DNA from: Luteolibacter sp. | Lineage (GTDB): Bacteria; Verrucomicrobiota; Verrucomicrobiia; Verrucomicrobiales; Akkermansiaceae | Assembly (NCBI GenBank): GCA_030828305.1 | Contig: JAURCU010000006.1 | Coordinates: 1 to 47,515 of the forward strand | Length of the DNA stretch: 47,515 nucleotides | Reading direction: 5' to 3' | The notes under the pieces: generated by a model | Database searches by the model: none | Told to the model about the DNA's origin: nothing | Seen by the model: the letters and a program-made list of their open reading frames with translations, nothing else | Program-made: the position numbers and the translations under genes | Part shown: positions 29,295 through 42,287 of the stretch, piece after piece | How the letters are laid out: each line of letters opens with the position of its first letter | Numbering within the stretch: the stretch's first letter is position 1

Positions 29295-29340
29295 CTAAAG
29301 GTCTTGCACGGCCTTCGGCAACGACGTTGGCAGTGTGATT

Positions 29341-31404
29341 TTATGGCTCAATATGGCGCAGCGCCTTCAATAGATCATTGGGACTGAGCAACTCAGGAAA
29401 AATGACGGGATCCTCACCCGGAATCAGCAGCACGTTCACAGGGATTGCAGAGCGCTCATAGCTCTCGAGAGCCTTGTCGATGTCTTCGTTGGGCTTGGTC
29501 TTGTCAGCCTTCAGGGCAACGACCCCACTGGCCTTGAACCCTTGCAGCACCTCCTCGGTGTAGGCACGCTTCTTGTTGACCTGACAGGTGAGGCACCACT
29601 GTGCGGTGAAGTCGATATACACGGGCGTGCCCTCCTCGAGTAGTTTCTCCTGGAGGGCAGGAGTCCAGGCTTGCCACTCGAGAGTCGATGGCTTGGGCGG
29701 CTTGATCAGCCACAGGCCGGAGAGGGCAAAGAGGATGGTCAGTGCAAGCGCAATCAGGCGGCTGCGCTGCTCTCGGCTTGGCAGATTCCAGCGGCCGTGG
29801 ATCCAGGCAGCGATGGCGATGGCGCTAAGGCCGAAGATGGGATTGAGCAGGTTGCCGAGTTCAATTTGACCGGCATAGACCCACAGCAAGTAGCCGGCGG
29901 TGGCGAAGAGTAGGAAGGACATGGCCTGCTTGAAGCTCTCCATCCAGACGCCGGGGCGGGGCAGGGTGTCGATGAGTTTGGGGAAGATGGAAAGGATGAG
30001 ATACGGTGTGGAGAGGCCCAGAGCCATCGCACCGAATGCCGAGAAGAATTGGAGCGCTGGCAGCGCAATGGCGGCTCCAATCGCGGCCCCTAGGAAGGGA
30101 GCTGAGCAGGGAGTGGCCACCACGGTGGCGAGAATGCCAGAAAAGAAAGAGCCGATGAGGCCCTTCTTGGACTGCAGCTTGCCACCAATGGAGGTTGCTG
30201 AGGCACCAATTTCAAATACGCCATACATGTTTAGTGCGAGTAGGAACATGAGTAGCATCAGTGAGAGTACGACCCATGGGTTTTGCAGTTGGTAGCCCCA
30301 GGCAACGGCATCACCCGCAGCACTGCGTGCCGCAAACAGGATGCCGCTGAGAAGGGCAAAGCAAGCGAGCACGCCAAGGGTAAATACCACACCATGTACA
30401 GCGACCTTTTTGCGGTCCGCGCCTGATTGCTGGACGAAGCCCATGATCTTGAGGCCGATTACGGGGAAAACGCAGGGCATGAGGTTGAGAATGAGCCCGC
30501 CTAGAAACATGCCGCCAAGAATCGGTAGCAGGGCACCGAAGCTGACGGCTACCGAATCAGGCTTGATCTCCCGGGTCGATGAAATGTCAGTGCTGGGCAT
30601 GAGCACGGATCGTGCGCTGCCAACCACGATGCCTGAAACTTGAGTGCCCTGTTCGATGGGCTCATCGAAGGCGTCCACGCTCTTGCGTGGCAAACGAATC
30701 GTGGCGCTGTCACCGTCCACGGTAATGCTGCCACCTGCACTAGCGGCCTGCAGGTAGGCTTGGTCGGGAATGAAGTCGGTGGGTGGGTTTTCGGGCTCGA
30801 TGCCACGAAGTGTCACCAGAACATCCTCCGGCATGGAAATGGCAGTGAAGCTCACGCTCTCGTTGGTCACTGGCAACTTGGCGCGAACCTCCCTGAAGAA
30901 TTGCTCGCTGCCCGCATTGAGTGTCGCGGTTTCAGTGACCGGCAGGCTTACTTCGAATTCGCCTTCCTCATTGATGCAGCCGGTTTCGCAGATCTGCCAT
31001 TGGGCGGCGGCCTTGATGGTGGCCATGCTGCCGACATCGAGCGAGGTGGGGGCGGTGATGTCAGTCAGAAGGGTCAGGCTCTTGGGGTAGATGAAGCTGA
31101 TGCCGAAGTCACCCTCCTTGACCACGGGAACGGGCCATTGAATGGCCCCGGACTTGAAGCCTTCGGGCAGACTCCACTGGATTTCCGGGGGTAATTCGAT
31201 ACCGCCGGAATTGCGGTAGTAACTGTGCCATCCTTCCGGGTGGTCAAGGTGTAGAGCCACCGTGAAGGTGCTGCCAGGAGCAATGCTCTCATGGTCTGCC
31301 ATCAGGTTTGCCTTGCTACTGATATCCTCATTTTCGCCGTATTGGGCGTGCAGGGGTAGGGCAGCAAAAAAAAGAAAGAACAGGGCTTGAGCAAGATGTC
31401 GCAT
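29341..31404 (-). CDS. DsbD-like transmembrane thiol:disulfide reductase
   Basis: 687 aa. Signal peptide (MRHLAQALFFLFFAALPLHA), then a DsbD-alpha/ScsB-like beta domain (about 25-290) with CETGCINEEGEF. The membrane core has about eight helices, with paired Cys in LMPCVFPVIGLKIMGF and VATPCSAPFLGAAIG. The C-terminal thioredoxin domain is FTAQWCLTCQVNKK with Cys604 and Cys607. The protein moves electrons from cytoplasmic thioredoxin across the membrane to exported thiol proteins, here plausibly including the WCGWC thioredoxin encoded nearby. Converges with cinA; no strong terminator is visible in the 46-bp gap. Confidence 0.9.
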   Translation of the reverse strand: MRHLAQALFFLFFAALPLHAQYGENEDISSKANLMADHESIAPGSTFTVALHLDHPEGWHSYYRNSGGIELPPEIQWSLPEGFKSGAIQWPVPVVKEGDFGISFIYPKSLTLLTDITAPTSLDVGSMATIKAAAQWQICETGCINEEGEFEVSLPVTETATLNAGSEQFFREVRAKLPVTNESVSFTAISMPEDVLVTLRGIEPENPPTDFIPDQAYLQAASAGGSITVDGDSATIRLPRKSVDAFDEPIEQGTQVSGIVVGSARSVLMPSTDISSTREIKPDSVAVSFGALLPILGGMFLGGLILNLMPCVFPVIGLKIMGFVQQSGADRKKVAVHGVVFTLGVLACFALLSGILFAARSAAGDAVAWGYQLQNPWVVLSLMLLMFLLALNMYGVFEIGASATSIGGKLQSKKGLIGSFFSGILATVVATPCSAPFLGAAIGAAIALPALQFFSAFGAMALGLSTPYLILSIFPKLIDTLPRPGVWMESFKQAMSFLLFATAGYLLWVYAGQIELGNLLNPIFGLSAIAIAAWIHGRWNLPSREQRSRLIALALTILFALSGLWLIKPPKPSTLEWQAWTPALQEKLLEEGTPVYIDFTAQWCLTCQVNKKRAYTEEVLQGFKASGVVALKADKTKPNEDIDKALESYERSAIPVNVLLIPGEDPVIFPELLSPNDLLKALRHIEP

Positions 31405-31453
31405 GGGTGGGAAAGGCTATCTGATATGGAGGCTAAAGCGCCAGAATCATTCC

Positions 31454-31493
31454 AAAAAAGAAGGGAGCCCCCGCTCTTCGGGAGCTCCCTTTT
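31454..31493 (-). terminator. Intrinsic terminator after the glycine-zipper lipoprotein gene
   Basis: On the minus strand AAGGGAGC pairs with GCTCCCTT (positions 31484-31491 and 31461-31468), with an inner CCCG/CGGG stem, and is followed by TTTTTT (31454-31459). It lies about 20 bp after the stop. Confidence 0.9.
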
Positions 31494-31509
31494 GAGGGAA
31501 TGGGTGAGC

Positions 31510-31752
31510 TTAGTAGCCTTGCTGATTGTCCTGCTGTTTGCCGTAGACACCGCCTGCGGCCGCACCGGCAGCGGCACCGATGGCAGCCCCTTCAAGTCCA
31601 CGACCGGACTGATGGCCAATGATGCCGCCGAGTAGAGCGCCGGTTCCGGCGCCGACTGCGGCACCACGTTGGGTGTTGGGGCCCATGTCAGCGCAGCTGA
31701 CGGTGCCGATGGCGAAGATGGCTGCGAGAGCGAGAGTGTTGTATTTTTTCAT
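31510..31752 (-). CDS. Small glycine-zipper lipoprotein
   Basis: 80 aa from ATG 31752 (MKKYNTLALAAIFAIGTVSC). The signal peptide ends in a lipobox-like GTVSC, giving lipidation at Cys20. Then comes a Gly/Ala-rich zipper: AAVGAGTGALLGGIIGHQSG and AAIGAAAGAAAGGVYG, with small residues every four positions, followed by a Gln-rich tail (KQQDNQQGY). Glycine-zipper outer-membrane lipoproteins are common and often respond to envelope stress; a specific role is unknown. It has its own terminator and a 100-bp gap from rlmN, so it may be a separate unit. Confidence 0.8.
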   Translation of the reverse strand: MKKYNTLALAAIFAIGTVSCADMGPNTQRGAAVGAGTGALLGGIIGHQSGRGLEGAAIGAAAGAAAGGVYGKQQDNQQGY

Positions 31753-31852
31753 GATCAGTTTGGATTGGAGTTCAGTCATGGAGTTTTGGTTGGTGTGGGC
31801 TTGGACGCAAAAATCCTGCGTTTATTCACCATCTAACTTATTTTAATTTCCC

Positions 31853-32929
31853 TCAAGCAGTTTCGCCTCGGGCTTTTAGCATCCCACAGCCCGCTGCGAC
31901 ATCGATGCCCCGACGCTGGCGGAAGGTGCAGGGAAAGCCCGCATCCCGCAGGATGCGTTGGAATTCATGGCCGTCTTTGCTGGCGCTGCCGCCATAGCCA
32001 CCGGTGGGATTGAGGGGGATGAGGTTGATGTGAGCGTTGATTCCCTCCAAGAGTTTGGCCAGGCGATGGGCTGTTTGCGCAGAGTCGTTTTCACCGGCAA
32101 TCAGGGTCCACTCGAAGAAGATGCGTTTGCCGGTTTTGATACCGTAGGCGCGGCAGGCGGCGATCAGAGCTTCAAGATTCCAGCGTTTGCTGACTGGCAC
32201 AAGAGCGGCGCGTTCCTCCTCCCGAGAACCGTGGAGGCTGACCGCGAGCCGGTAAGGCCAATTTTCGGCGGCCATCCGCTCGATGCCCGGAATGACCCCG
32301 ACCGTGCTGACCGCGATCTTGGAAGGGCCGATGTTGATGCCGCGCACGTCCGAGATCGTGCCCAATGCCTGCCTCACGGCTTCGATGTTGTGGAGAGGTT
32401 CGCCCATGCCCATCATCACCAGATTGCGCAGGTGCATGTCTGGATTTTGCTCGCGCAGGGCCCGGCGGGCGTGGAGGACCTGGCCAACAATTTCTCCGGC
32501 TCGCAGGTGGCGCATGAAACCCATCTGGCCGGTGGCGCAGAACACGCAGCCCATCGCGCAGCCGACCTGGGAGCTGACGCATACAGTGTGGCGGCCCTCA
32601 TAACCCATCAGTACCGTCTCGATGGTTTGGCCATCGCGCAGCCGCAAGAGAAATTTGCGGGTGAGCCCGTCGCTGCTGGGAATTTCCTCGGCAAGCTCGG
32701 GGATATCCAGGAAGAAGTGCCTGCCATCCCTGCCATTACCAACGTTCTCATCCACCCACTTGCGCAGTGGGGGAAGGAAGTCGGCCACGCTCAGATCGAC
32801 CAGCGCATCTCGGTGCAGGCCCTGCCACAAAGCCTTGGCATGGGCCGGGTTGACGCCGTCACTCTGCAATGCCTGCTCCATTTCGGAGTAGCTGAGGTCG
32901 TGCAGGGATAGCCCATTGGTGGCAATCAT
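31853..32929 (-). CDS. rlmN: Dual-specificity RNA methyltransferase RlmN
   Basis: 358 aa from ATG 32929; the TTG at 32971 adds an unlikely extension. Radical SAM enzyme that methylates C2 of A2503 in 23S rRNA and A37 in some tRNAs. The cluster motif is VSSQVGCAMGCVFCATGQMGF with Cys124, Cys128 and Cys131; conserved LVMMGMGEPLHN, VSTVGVIPGI, SLHG and LIPLNPTGG follow. The second catalytic Cys is Cys348 in DVAAGCGML, close to the C-terminus as expected. Length is typical. It lies between the small lipoprotein gene and a PEP-CTERM gene on the same strand, with a terminator separating it from the latter. Confidence 0.95.
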   Translation of the reverse strand: MIATNGLSLHDLSYSEMEQALQSDGVNPAHAKALWQGLHRDALVDLSVADFLPPLRKWVDENVGNGRDGRHFFLDIPELAEEIPSSDGLTRKFLLRLRDGQTIETVLMGYEGRHTVCVSSQVGCAMGCVFCATGQMGFMRHLRAGEIVGQVLHARRALREQNPDMHLRNLVMMGMGEPLHNIEAVRQALGTISDVRGINIGPSKIAVSTVGVIPGIERMAAENWPYRLAVSLHGSREEERAALVPVSKRWNLEALIAACRAYGIKTGKRIFFEWTLIAGENDSAQTAHRLAKLLEGINAHINLIPLNPTGGYGGSASKDGHEFQRILRDAGFPCTFRQRRGIDVAAGCGMLKARGETA

Positions 32930-33057
32930 GCCGCACTGATGGGTGGGCGCGCAGGAAGATTCAAGCGACAATTTTACGCGTAAGAATCTGGGCTGTGTAT
33001 GCTGCCAGGGTTGGTGTTTGGTTTGGCCGGATGCCAGAAGCTCTCCTCGAAGGCATG

Positions 33058-33093
33058 AAAAAACCCACTCTACTGACAGGGAAGTGGGTTTTG
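33058..33093 (-). terminator. Intrinsic terminator after the first PEP-CTERM gene
   Basis: AAACCCACT (33061-33069) pairs with AGTGGGTTT (33083-33091) around a 13-nt loop. An A-run at 33058-33063 becomes the T-run on the minus strand, which is the direction of the adjacent PEP-CTERM gene. Confidence 0.85.
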
Positions 33094-33121
33094 AATGATT
33101 GAAGTGGCGCCAGTCAGCAAG

Positions 33122-33856
33122 TTACCTGCGGCGGCGCAGCAGCATCAGGCTGCCGATGGCTCCAAGCAGTGCTGTGGAGGGCTCGGGGATGGCGGCTGCC
33201 TCAGTGAAGACGACTTCGTTGAGGCCGACGCGGTTGGCTTCGCCGCCATAGGTGATAAATTCGAGCCCGATGTATTGGGCACTGACACCTATAGTTTCAA
33301 TTCCATTGGCAGCTCCACCACCACTGCCATATGCGGTCAGTGAACGGGTTCCTACCAATTGCGTCCACCCGCCACTGGCAAAGTCGTAGTCCAAGCTTGC
33401 GGTGTTGTTGCCGCTGCCGGAGACAGGAGCCACTGATGGGGAGTTGGAGTGGTAAATGTTATAGGTGTTCACACGGCGGGTTTGAGCAGTGGCCTCGGAG
33501 AGGTTCCAGATAAAAATTTCGTCCAGAGAAACCACGGTACCGAAATCGAAAGTTACCCAGCCCACCTTGCTGTTTGTCGGAGTCGGGTTATCCACCCTGT
33601 TGAGGGGGCCATTGCCCTGCCAGTCATCTTGCCATGATTGCCCGGCTGAGGTCCATGTATTTGGATCATTCACATCGGGTTTGGTAATTTTGCCTTCGTT
33701 ATCGTCGAACAGCGAGGAAATGCCTCCGCCCCCTTGGATGTTGTGGGCTTGGGTGTTTGCGGTAATTGGCGCGACCACGGCAGCGCAGGATGATCCGACG
33801 ATTGCACAGAATACCACAATAACCGCAATGTGTGAGTTCGTAGTTTTGTGAACCAT
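33122..33856 (-). CDS. PEP-CTERM surface protein with discoidin-like domain
   Basis: 244 aa from ATG 33856; a TTG at 33871 is possible. N-terminal signal peptide (HIAVIVVFCAIVGSSCAA). The body is beta-rich with GWVTFDFGTVVSLDEIFIWN and YIGLEFITYGG, resembling F5/8-type (discoidin) carbohydrate-binding folds. The C-terminus is a PEP-CTERM sorting signal: IPEPSTALLGAIGSLMLLRRRR. Such proteins are cleaved and sorted by an exosortase to the cell surface or matrix; no exosortase gene is in the window. A paralogue with the same end lies at 47133-47515. Flanked by its own terminator, so probably monocistronic. Confidence 0.85.
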   Translation of the reverse strand: MVHKTTNSHIAVIVVFCAIVGSSCAAVVAPITANTQAHNIQGGGGISSLFDDNEGKITKPDVNDPNTWTSAGQSWQDDWQGNGPLNRVDNPTPTNSKVGWVTFDFGTVVSLDEIFIWNLSEATAQTRRVNTYNIYHSNSPSVAPVSGSGNNTASLDYDFASGGWTQLVGTRSLTAYGSGGGAANGIETIGVSAQYIGLEFITYGGEANRVGLNEVVFTEAAAIPEPSTALLGAIGSLMLLRRRR

Positions 33857-33938
33857 CCATACAGAATGCAAGATGAGCTTTTCCTGTAAAGGTGTTTTAA
33901 GCTACGGATTTCCATAATGATTCCTGCATGCTGCCGCC

Positions 33939-33975
33939 AAAAAAGCCGGACCCCAATGCTGTGGGATCCGGCTTT
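33939..33975 (-). terminator. Intrinsic terminator of the chaperone operon
   Basis: On the minus strand AAAGCCGGA-type arms (33967-33975 with 33942-33950) form a stem with partial inner pairing, and the run at 33939-33944 gives TTTTTT. It is the second of two hairpins after groEL. Confidence 0.85.
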
Positions 33976-33989
33976 GGATTGATTTTGGT

Positions 33990-34020
33990 CGATCAGAGGG
34001 CCGGCGGCCCTCCCTGATCG
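33990..34020 (-). other. Strong hairpin between the groEL stop and its terminator
   Basis: CGATCAG (33990-33996) pairs with CTGATCG (34014-34020), and AGGGCC (33997-34002) with GGCCCT (34006-34011), leaving a 2-nt bulge and a 3-nt loop. There is no T-run directly after it, so it is more likely an RNA-stability hairpin at the 3' end of the groEL message than a terminator. Confidence 0.7.
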
Positions 34021-34028
34021 GCTTGGGC

Positions 34029-35822
<1,794 letters not shown>

Positions 35823-35830
35823 TGTCAGCA

Positions 35831-36121
35831 TTAGCTGATGATGCCCAGGATGTCGGACTCGTTGAGAATGAGGACTTCTTGGCCATCGACTTTGACTTCG
35901 GTGCCTCCGTATTTGGAAATGAGGACCTTATCGCCGACTTTGACGCTGAATTCGATTTCCTTGCCGTCTTCGTCCTTGCCGCCGGTACCGAGGCTGAGAA
36001 CCTCAGCTTCTTGGGGCTTTTCTTGGGCGGTGTCTGGCAGAACGATGCCGCCAGCGCTGACGGCTTCAGCTGCGAGACGCTTGACGAGGACGCGTTGTCC
36101 GAGGGGTTGGATGCTAGCCAT
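35831..36121 (-). CDS. groES: Co-chaperonin GroES
   Basis: 96 aa, full length. PLGQRVLVKRLAAEAVSAGGIVLPDTAQEKPQEAEV includes the mobile loop that contacts GroEL; VGDKVLISKYGGTEVKVDGQEVLILNESDILGII is the standard C-terminal half. It caps the GroEL chamber. It lies 101 bp after dnaK, with a hairpin in that gap, and before groEL. Confidence 0.97.
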   Translation of the reverse strand: MASIQPLGQRVLVKRLAAEAVSAGGIVLPDTAQEKPQEAEVLSLGTGGKDEDGKEIEFSVKVGDKVLISKYGGTEVKVDGQEVLILNESDILGIIS

Positions 36122-36163
36122 GGTATTGTCTTGTTTGGTTATTGTGGGTTGGTGTTTGAGAAG

Positions 36164-36188
36164 CCACGCCGCCAGCTTGACGGCGTGG
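36164..36188 (-). promoter_or_regulatory. Intercistronic hairpin between dnaK and groES
   Basis: CCACGCCG (36164-36171) and CGGCGTGG (36181-36188) form a perfect 8-bp GC-rich stem with a 9-nt loop. There is no T-run, so it is more likely an RNA processing or stability element, or a partial attenuator, than a full terminator. Confidence 0.5.
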
Positions 36189-36222
36189 AAAGTTTGATTT
36201 TCCGTGACAGTTCTTGCTTGGA

Positions 36223-38548
<2,326 letters not shown>

Positions 38549-38557
38549 TTGAAGGAA

Positions 38558-40249
38558 ATGACGCCGAAACAATGGATTCCACGGGGTCAGCCTTACCAGC
38601 CTGATGAAGAGGGCAAGAGCGGTTCCGGTGTTCCGGCCATTCTTGAGCATTTGATCCTGCAGCGAGGACTTGCGCAGGCCGGTGAGCTGGAGCGCTACCT
38701 TCAACCCCGTCTGCGTGATTTGAGCGATCCGATGCTCATTCCGGGAATGGGCCCCGCGGTGACGCGTATTCTGCAGGCGGTAGATGGGAGTCAGAAGGTC
38801 TGTATCTACGGCGACTACGATGTCGACGGTGTGAGCTCGATTGCCCTGATGCGGCGTATTCTTCAGGCATACCACCTTCAGGCCGACTGCTTCATCCCCA
38901 AACGCGCCGCCGAAGGTTATGGTCTTAGTGAGGCAGCCATCGCGCGCTGCATCAGCGAAAACGGAAAGCCCGACCTCATCATCACGGTCGACTGCGGGAC
39001 AGTTTCGGTAGTCGAGATTGCCCAATTGGCTGAGGCTGGCATTGATGTGGTAGTGGTCGATCACCACGAGCCTTCACCTGACGGTCCGCCGGACTGTCAT
39101 GCCTTGGTCAACCCCAAGCTAGGAGAGCAATTCACCTACCTCTGTGCTGCGGGGGTGGTCTTCAAATTGGGCCATGCCTTGCTCAAGAAGCGCCCGGCGG
39201 ATCTCGATCTCAAGGAGCTTCTCGACCTGGTGTCGGTGGCCACGATCGCTGACATCGTGCCGATGGTGGAGGAAAACCGCCTGCTGGTGCGCCACGGCCT
39301 CAAGCGCTTGTCGCGCACGCTCAACCCGGGACTCAAGGCTCTGCAGAAAGTGACTGGCATGGTCGGCACGGCTACCTCCATGGATGTGGGCTATCGCATT
39401 GGACCGCGGATCAATGCCGCGGGACGCATGGAGCAACCCGAAGACGCGCTGGCCATCCTCATGACCGAGAGCCGGGAAGAGGCGGAGTCCCTGGCGGATC
39501 AACTCGATGGCTATAACCGCCAACGCCAAGCCCAGGAACTGCTCATCCTAAAGCAGGCCGAAGCCATGCTGGAGGCTAACCCTGCATGGGGCGAGCTGCC
39601 GGTTATCGTGCTCGGTTCGCGCGAGTGGCATCCCGGGGTGGTGGGCATTGTGGCTTCGCGCCTGATGCGCAAGTATCACAAGCCGACTTTTACCGTAGCC
39701 ATTGATGAGGAGGGGCTTGGCAAGGGCTCGGGGCGTAGCATCGAGGGGGTCTCCTTGGTCGAGGCCATCCGTGAATGTATGGATGATTTGGTGGCAGGTG
39801 GTGGTCACGCCATGGCAGCGGGTATCTCGATTCGCGAGCATTGTCTGGACGCCTTTCGCGAGCACTTTTCCCAATACGTCATGGAGCAGACCGACGAGCA
39901 GCAGCGCACCCCCAAGCTGCTCTACGATGCCGAGATCGACTTTGAACAACTCACCTTGGGTTTCCTCGGCGAGTATGAATTGCTCCAGCCCTTTGGCAGT
40001 GGCAACCCGCAGCCAATTTTCGTGGCGCGCGGAGTCCACGCCAGTCGCTCTCCCATCCACATGAAAAATGACCATTTGCGCCTCGCCCTGTGCCAGGACC
40101 GCTGCGAGCGCAACGCGGTATTTTTCGGCGGGGGCTCAAAGCCTTTGCCGGAGCAACCCTGGGACGTCGCCTTCACGGTGGATCGCAACACCTTCCGAGG
40201 TCGCACCAGTCTCCAGCTCATTGTTCAGGATATCCGCTCCTCGGATTGA
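38558..40249 (+). CDS. recJ: Single-stranded-DNA exonuclease RecJ
   Basis: 563 aa from ATG 38558; a TTG at 38549 would add three residues. DHH-family 5'-3' exonuclease: motif I CIYGDYDVDGVSS, VDCGT, VVVVDHHEPS (the DHH signature), CAAGVVFKLGHALL, VATIADIVPM, then IGPRINAAGRM and the DHHA1 domain with the stretch from HPGVVGIVASRL and GSGRSIEGVSLVEAI to GGGHAMAAGISI. The C-terminal OB-like region has LQPFGSGNPQPIF. Acts in recombination and mismatch repair and can process transforming DNA. Length is normal. Confidence 0.95.
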   Translation: MTPKQWIPRGQPYQPDEEGKSGSGVPAILEHLILQRGLAQAGELERYLQPRLRDLSDPMLIPGMGPAVTRILQAVDGSQKVCIYGDYDVDGVSSIALMRRILQAYHLQADCFIPKRAAEGYGLSEAAIARCISENGKPDLIITVDCGTVSVVEIAQLAEAGIDVVVVDHHEPSPDGPPDCHALVNPKLGEQFTYLCAAGVVFKLGHALLKKRPADLDLKELLDLVSVATIADIVPMVEENRLLVRHGLKRLSRTLNPGLKALQKVTGMVGTATSMDVGYRIGPRINAAGRMEQPEDALAILMTESREEAESLADQLDGYNRQRQAQELLILKQAEAMLEANPAWGELPVIVLGSREWHPGVVGIVASRLMRKYHKPTFTVAIDEEGLGKGSGRSIEGVSLVEAIRECMDDLVAGGGHAMAAGISIREHCLDAFREHFSQYVMEQTDEQQRTPKLLYDAEIDFEQLTLGFLGEYELLQPFGSGNPQPIFVARGVHASRSPIHMKNDHLRLALCQDRCERNAVFFGGGSKPLPEQPWDVAFTVDRNTFRGRTSLQLIVQDIRSSD

Positions 40250-40595
40250 TGCAGCAATGTTGCGATTTTCAGAGTCCCTTCGGGAAGCTTGAGATCGTCA
40301 ATCAGTATTCATGCGCCAGTGCGTTGATGATGGGTTGCGGGCTGAGTCGCTCGCAACCTGCGTTGCTCTTCGTTTATGGATCTTCATCCACTCTCTCACC
40401 AAGCCTGGCTTCCGTGCGACCCAGCCTCGGCCTTTTGCGCAATTGCCTGTGAGAATCGGTCATCCTTGATTGGGTGCTTTTTTTTGCCCGAATTTTCCAG
40501 TTTCCAGTTCCATTCCCGGCTGTCCCGCGCTTCAATCCCACCGTAGCCGGGAGCTGCCTTATCCACGCTTTTTACTCCCCCTTTCAATTCATACC
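40250..40595. other. Gap of 346 bp between recJ and rpiB-glyA
   Basis: No gene recognised. It contains a small TCCC-TTC-GGGA hairpin just after recJ and a tandem TTTCCAGTTTCCAGTTCC stretch near 40496. The frame of the downstream gene stays open back to 40470, but that extension ([13 protein letters not shown]...) does not look like protein conserved with RpiB. The promoter for rpiB-glyA-zwf presumably lies here. Confidence 0.4.
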
Positions 40596-42269
40596 ATGAG
40601 CCACCCCACTTACCGCATTGCCATTGGAGCCGATCACGGAGCATTTGAACTCAAAGAGGCCCTCGTCGCCCACCTCAGCCAGCGGGGTCACGATTTGGTT
40701 GATTTGGGCACGGACAGCAAGGAATCGGTGGATTATCCCGACTACGCCAATGCCGTCGCAAAAATGGTGGGTGATGACAGTTGCAAGTTCGGCATTCTCC
40801 TCTGCACCTCGGGAGTCGGCATGAGTATTGCCGCGAATCGTCACCGTCACGTGCGTGCTGCCAACATCCGCACCACCGAAGAGGCTAAAATCATTCGCAG
40901 CCACAACGACGCCAACGTGCTTTGCCTGAGCGGCAAGGACACAGACACCGAGACGGCCAAGGCCATGGCGGACATTTTCCTGAGCACGGCCTTCGAGTGT
41001 GGTCGCCACGAAAAGCGCGTCTGCAAGTCCTCGGGAAGTGCCATCCAGATCTCGGATCCTGAAATTTACGCGGCCATCACCGCCGAGGAAAAGCGCCAGC
41101 GTAACCACGTCGAGTTGATTGCTTCCGAGAACTTCACTTCTCCTGCCGTGATGGAGGCCCAAGGCTCCCTGCTTACCAACAAGTATGCCGAGGGTTATCC
41201 CGGTCGTCGTTGGTATGGAGGCTGCGAGCATGTGGATGTGGTCGAAACCCTCGCCATCGAGCGAGCCAAGGAACTCTTCGGTGCCGAGCACGCCAACGTT
41301 CAGCCGCACTCCGGATCCCAAGCCAACACCGCAGTCTATTTTTCAGTACTCAAGCCGGGAGACAAGATCTTCACCATGGATCTGGCTCATGGCGGCCACC
41401 TGACCCACGGCCACAAAGCCAACTTTTCGGGCCGCTTCTACCACGTCACTCATTACGGTGTGAGCAAGGAAGACGAGCGCATCGATTACGCTGAATTGGA
41501 AAAGACGGCGCGCGAACTCAAACCCGCTCTCATTACGGTGGGTGCTTCCGCCTATTCGCGCGAAATTGATTTCGAACGCATGGGCAGACTCGCCCGTGAG
41601 GTGGGTGCCTACCTTTTTGTCGATATGGCCCACATTGCCGGCCTTGTCGCTGCCGGTGTGCATCCGAGCCCCGTGCCGCATGCCGACTTTGTTACCTCCA
41701 CCACCCACAAGTCGCTGCGTGGTCCGCGCGGTGGCATCATTCTCTGCAAGGAGGAATTCGCCAAGAAAATCGACTCCCAGGTATTTCCTGGAGTCCAGGG
41801 TGGCCCCTTGATGCATATCATCGCTGCCAAGGCCATCTGCTTTGGCGAATGCCTCAAGCCCGAGTTCAAGACCTATTGCCAGCAGGTGGTCAAGAATGCG
41901 CGTGCCATGGCCGCACGCCTGGCCCAGCACGGCTACCGCATCTGCTCGGGCGGGACTGACAACCACGTCATGCTCGTGGACCTGCGACCTAAGGGTCTTA
42001 ATGGGGCGGAAGCCTCCATTGCGCTCGATGAGGCGGGTATCACCGTCAACAAGAATGGCATTCCCTTTGATACCGGTAGCCCCATGAAGCCCAGCGGCAT
42101 TCGCATCGGAACACCAGCGGTCACGACCCGTGGCATGAAGGAAGCCGATGTCGAAGCCGTTGCCGACTTCATCCACGAAGCTCTCTGCAATCACCAGGAC
42201 GAGGCCGCCTTGCACGCCATCCGTGACAAGGTATTCGCCTTCAACCGCGCCTTCCCGCTGCCGGGTTGA
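40596..42269 (+). CDS. glyA: Fusion protein: ribose-5-phosphate isomerase B + serine hydroxymethyltransferase
   Basis: 557 aa in one uninterrupted frame from ATG 40596. Residues 1-about 148 are a full Rpi[15 protein letters not shown] (Asp12, His13), [25 protein letters not shown] with the catalytic Cys70, and SHNDANVL with His103. Residues about 152-557 are a full [65 protein letters not shown] lysine Lys372 in [13 protein letters not shown], and [10 protein letters not shown]. RpiB interconverts ribose-5-P and ribulose-5-P; SHMT converts serine and THF to glycine and methylene-THF. The linker is only a few residues ([12 protein letters not shown]). Both active sites look intact. zwf starts 18 bp after the stop. 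Confidence 0.93.
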   Translation: MSHPTYRIAIGADHGAFELKEALVAHLSQRGHDLVDLGTDSKESVDYPDYANAVAKMVGDDSCKFGILLCTSGVGMSIAANRHRHVRAANIRTTEEAKIIRSHNDANVLCLSGKDTDTETAKAMADIFLSTAFECGRHEKRVCKSSGSAIQISDPEIYAAITAEEKRQRNHVELIASENFTSPAVMEAQGSLLTNKYAEGYPGRRWYGGCEHVDVVETLAIERAKELFGAEHANVQPHSGSQANTAVYFSVLKPGDKIFTMDLAHGGHLTHGHKANFSGRFYHVTHYGVSKEDERIDYAELEKTARELKPALITVGASAYSREIDFERMGRLAREVGAYLFVDMAHIAGLVAAGVHPSPVPHADFVTSTTHKSLRGPRGGIILCKEEFAKKIDSQVFPGVQGGPLMHIIAAKAICFGECLKPEFKTYCQQVVKNARAMAARLAQHGYRICSGGTDNHVMLVDLRPKGLNGAEASIALDEAGITVNKNGIPFDTGSPMKPSGIRIGTPAVTTRGMKEADVEAVADFIHEALCNHQDEAALHAIRDKVFAFNRAFPLPG

Positions 42270-42287
42270 GCGCCGCGTATTCTTTCC

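Noticed and set aside
40470..40595. N-terminal extension of the RpiB-SHMT fusion
   Set aside because: The frame is open, but RpiB homology starts at the ATG at 40596, and the upstream part has Cys/Pro/Ser-rich, unconserved content.
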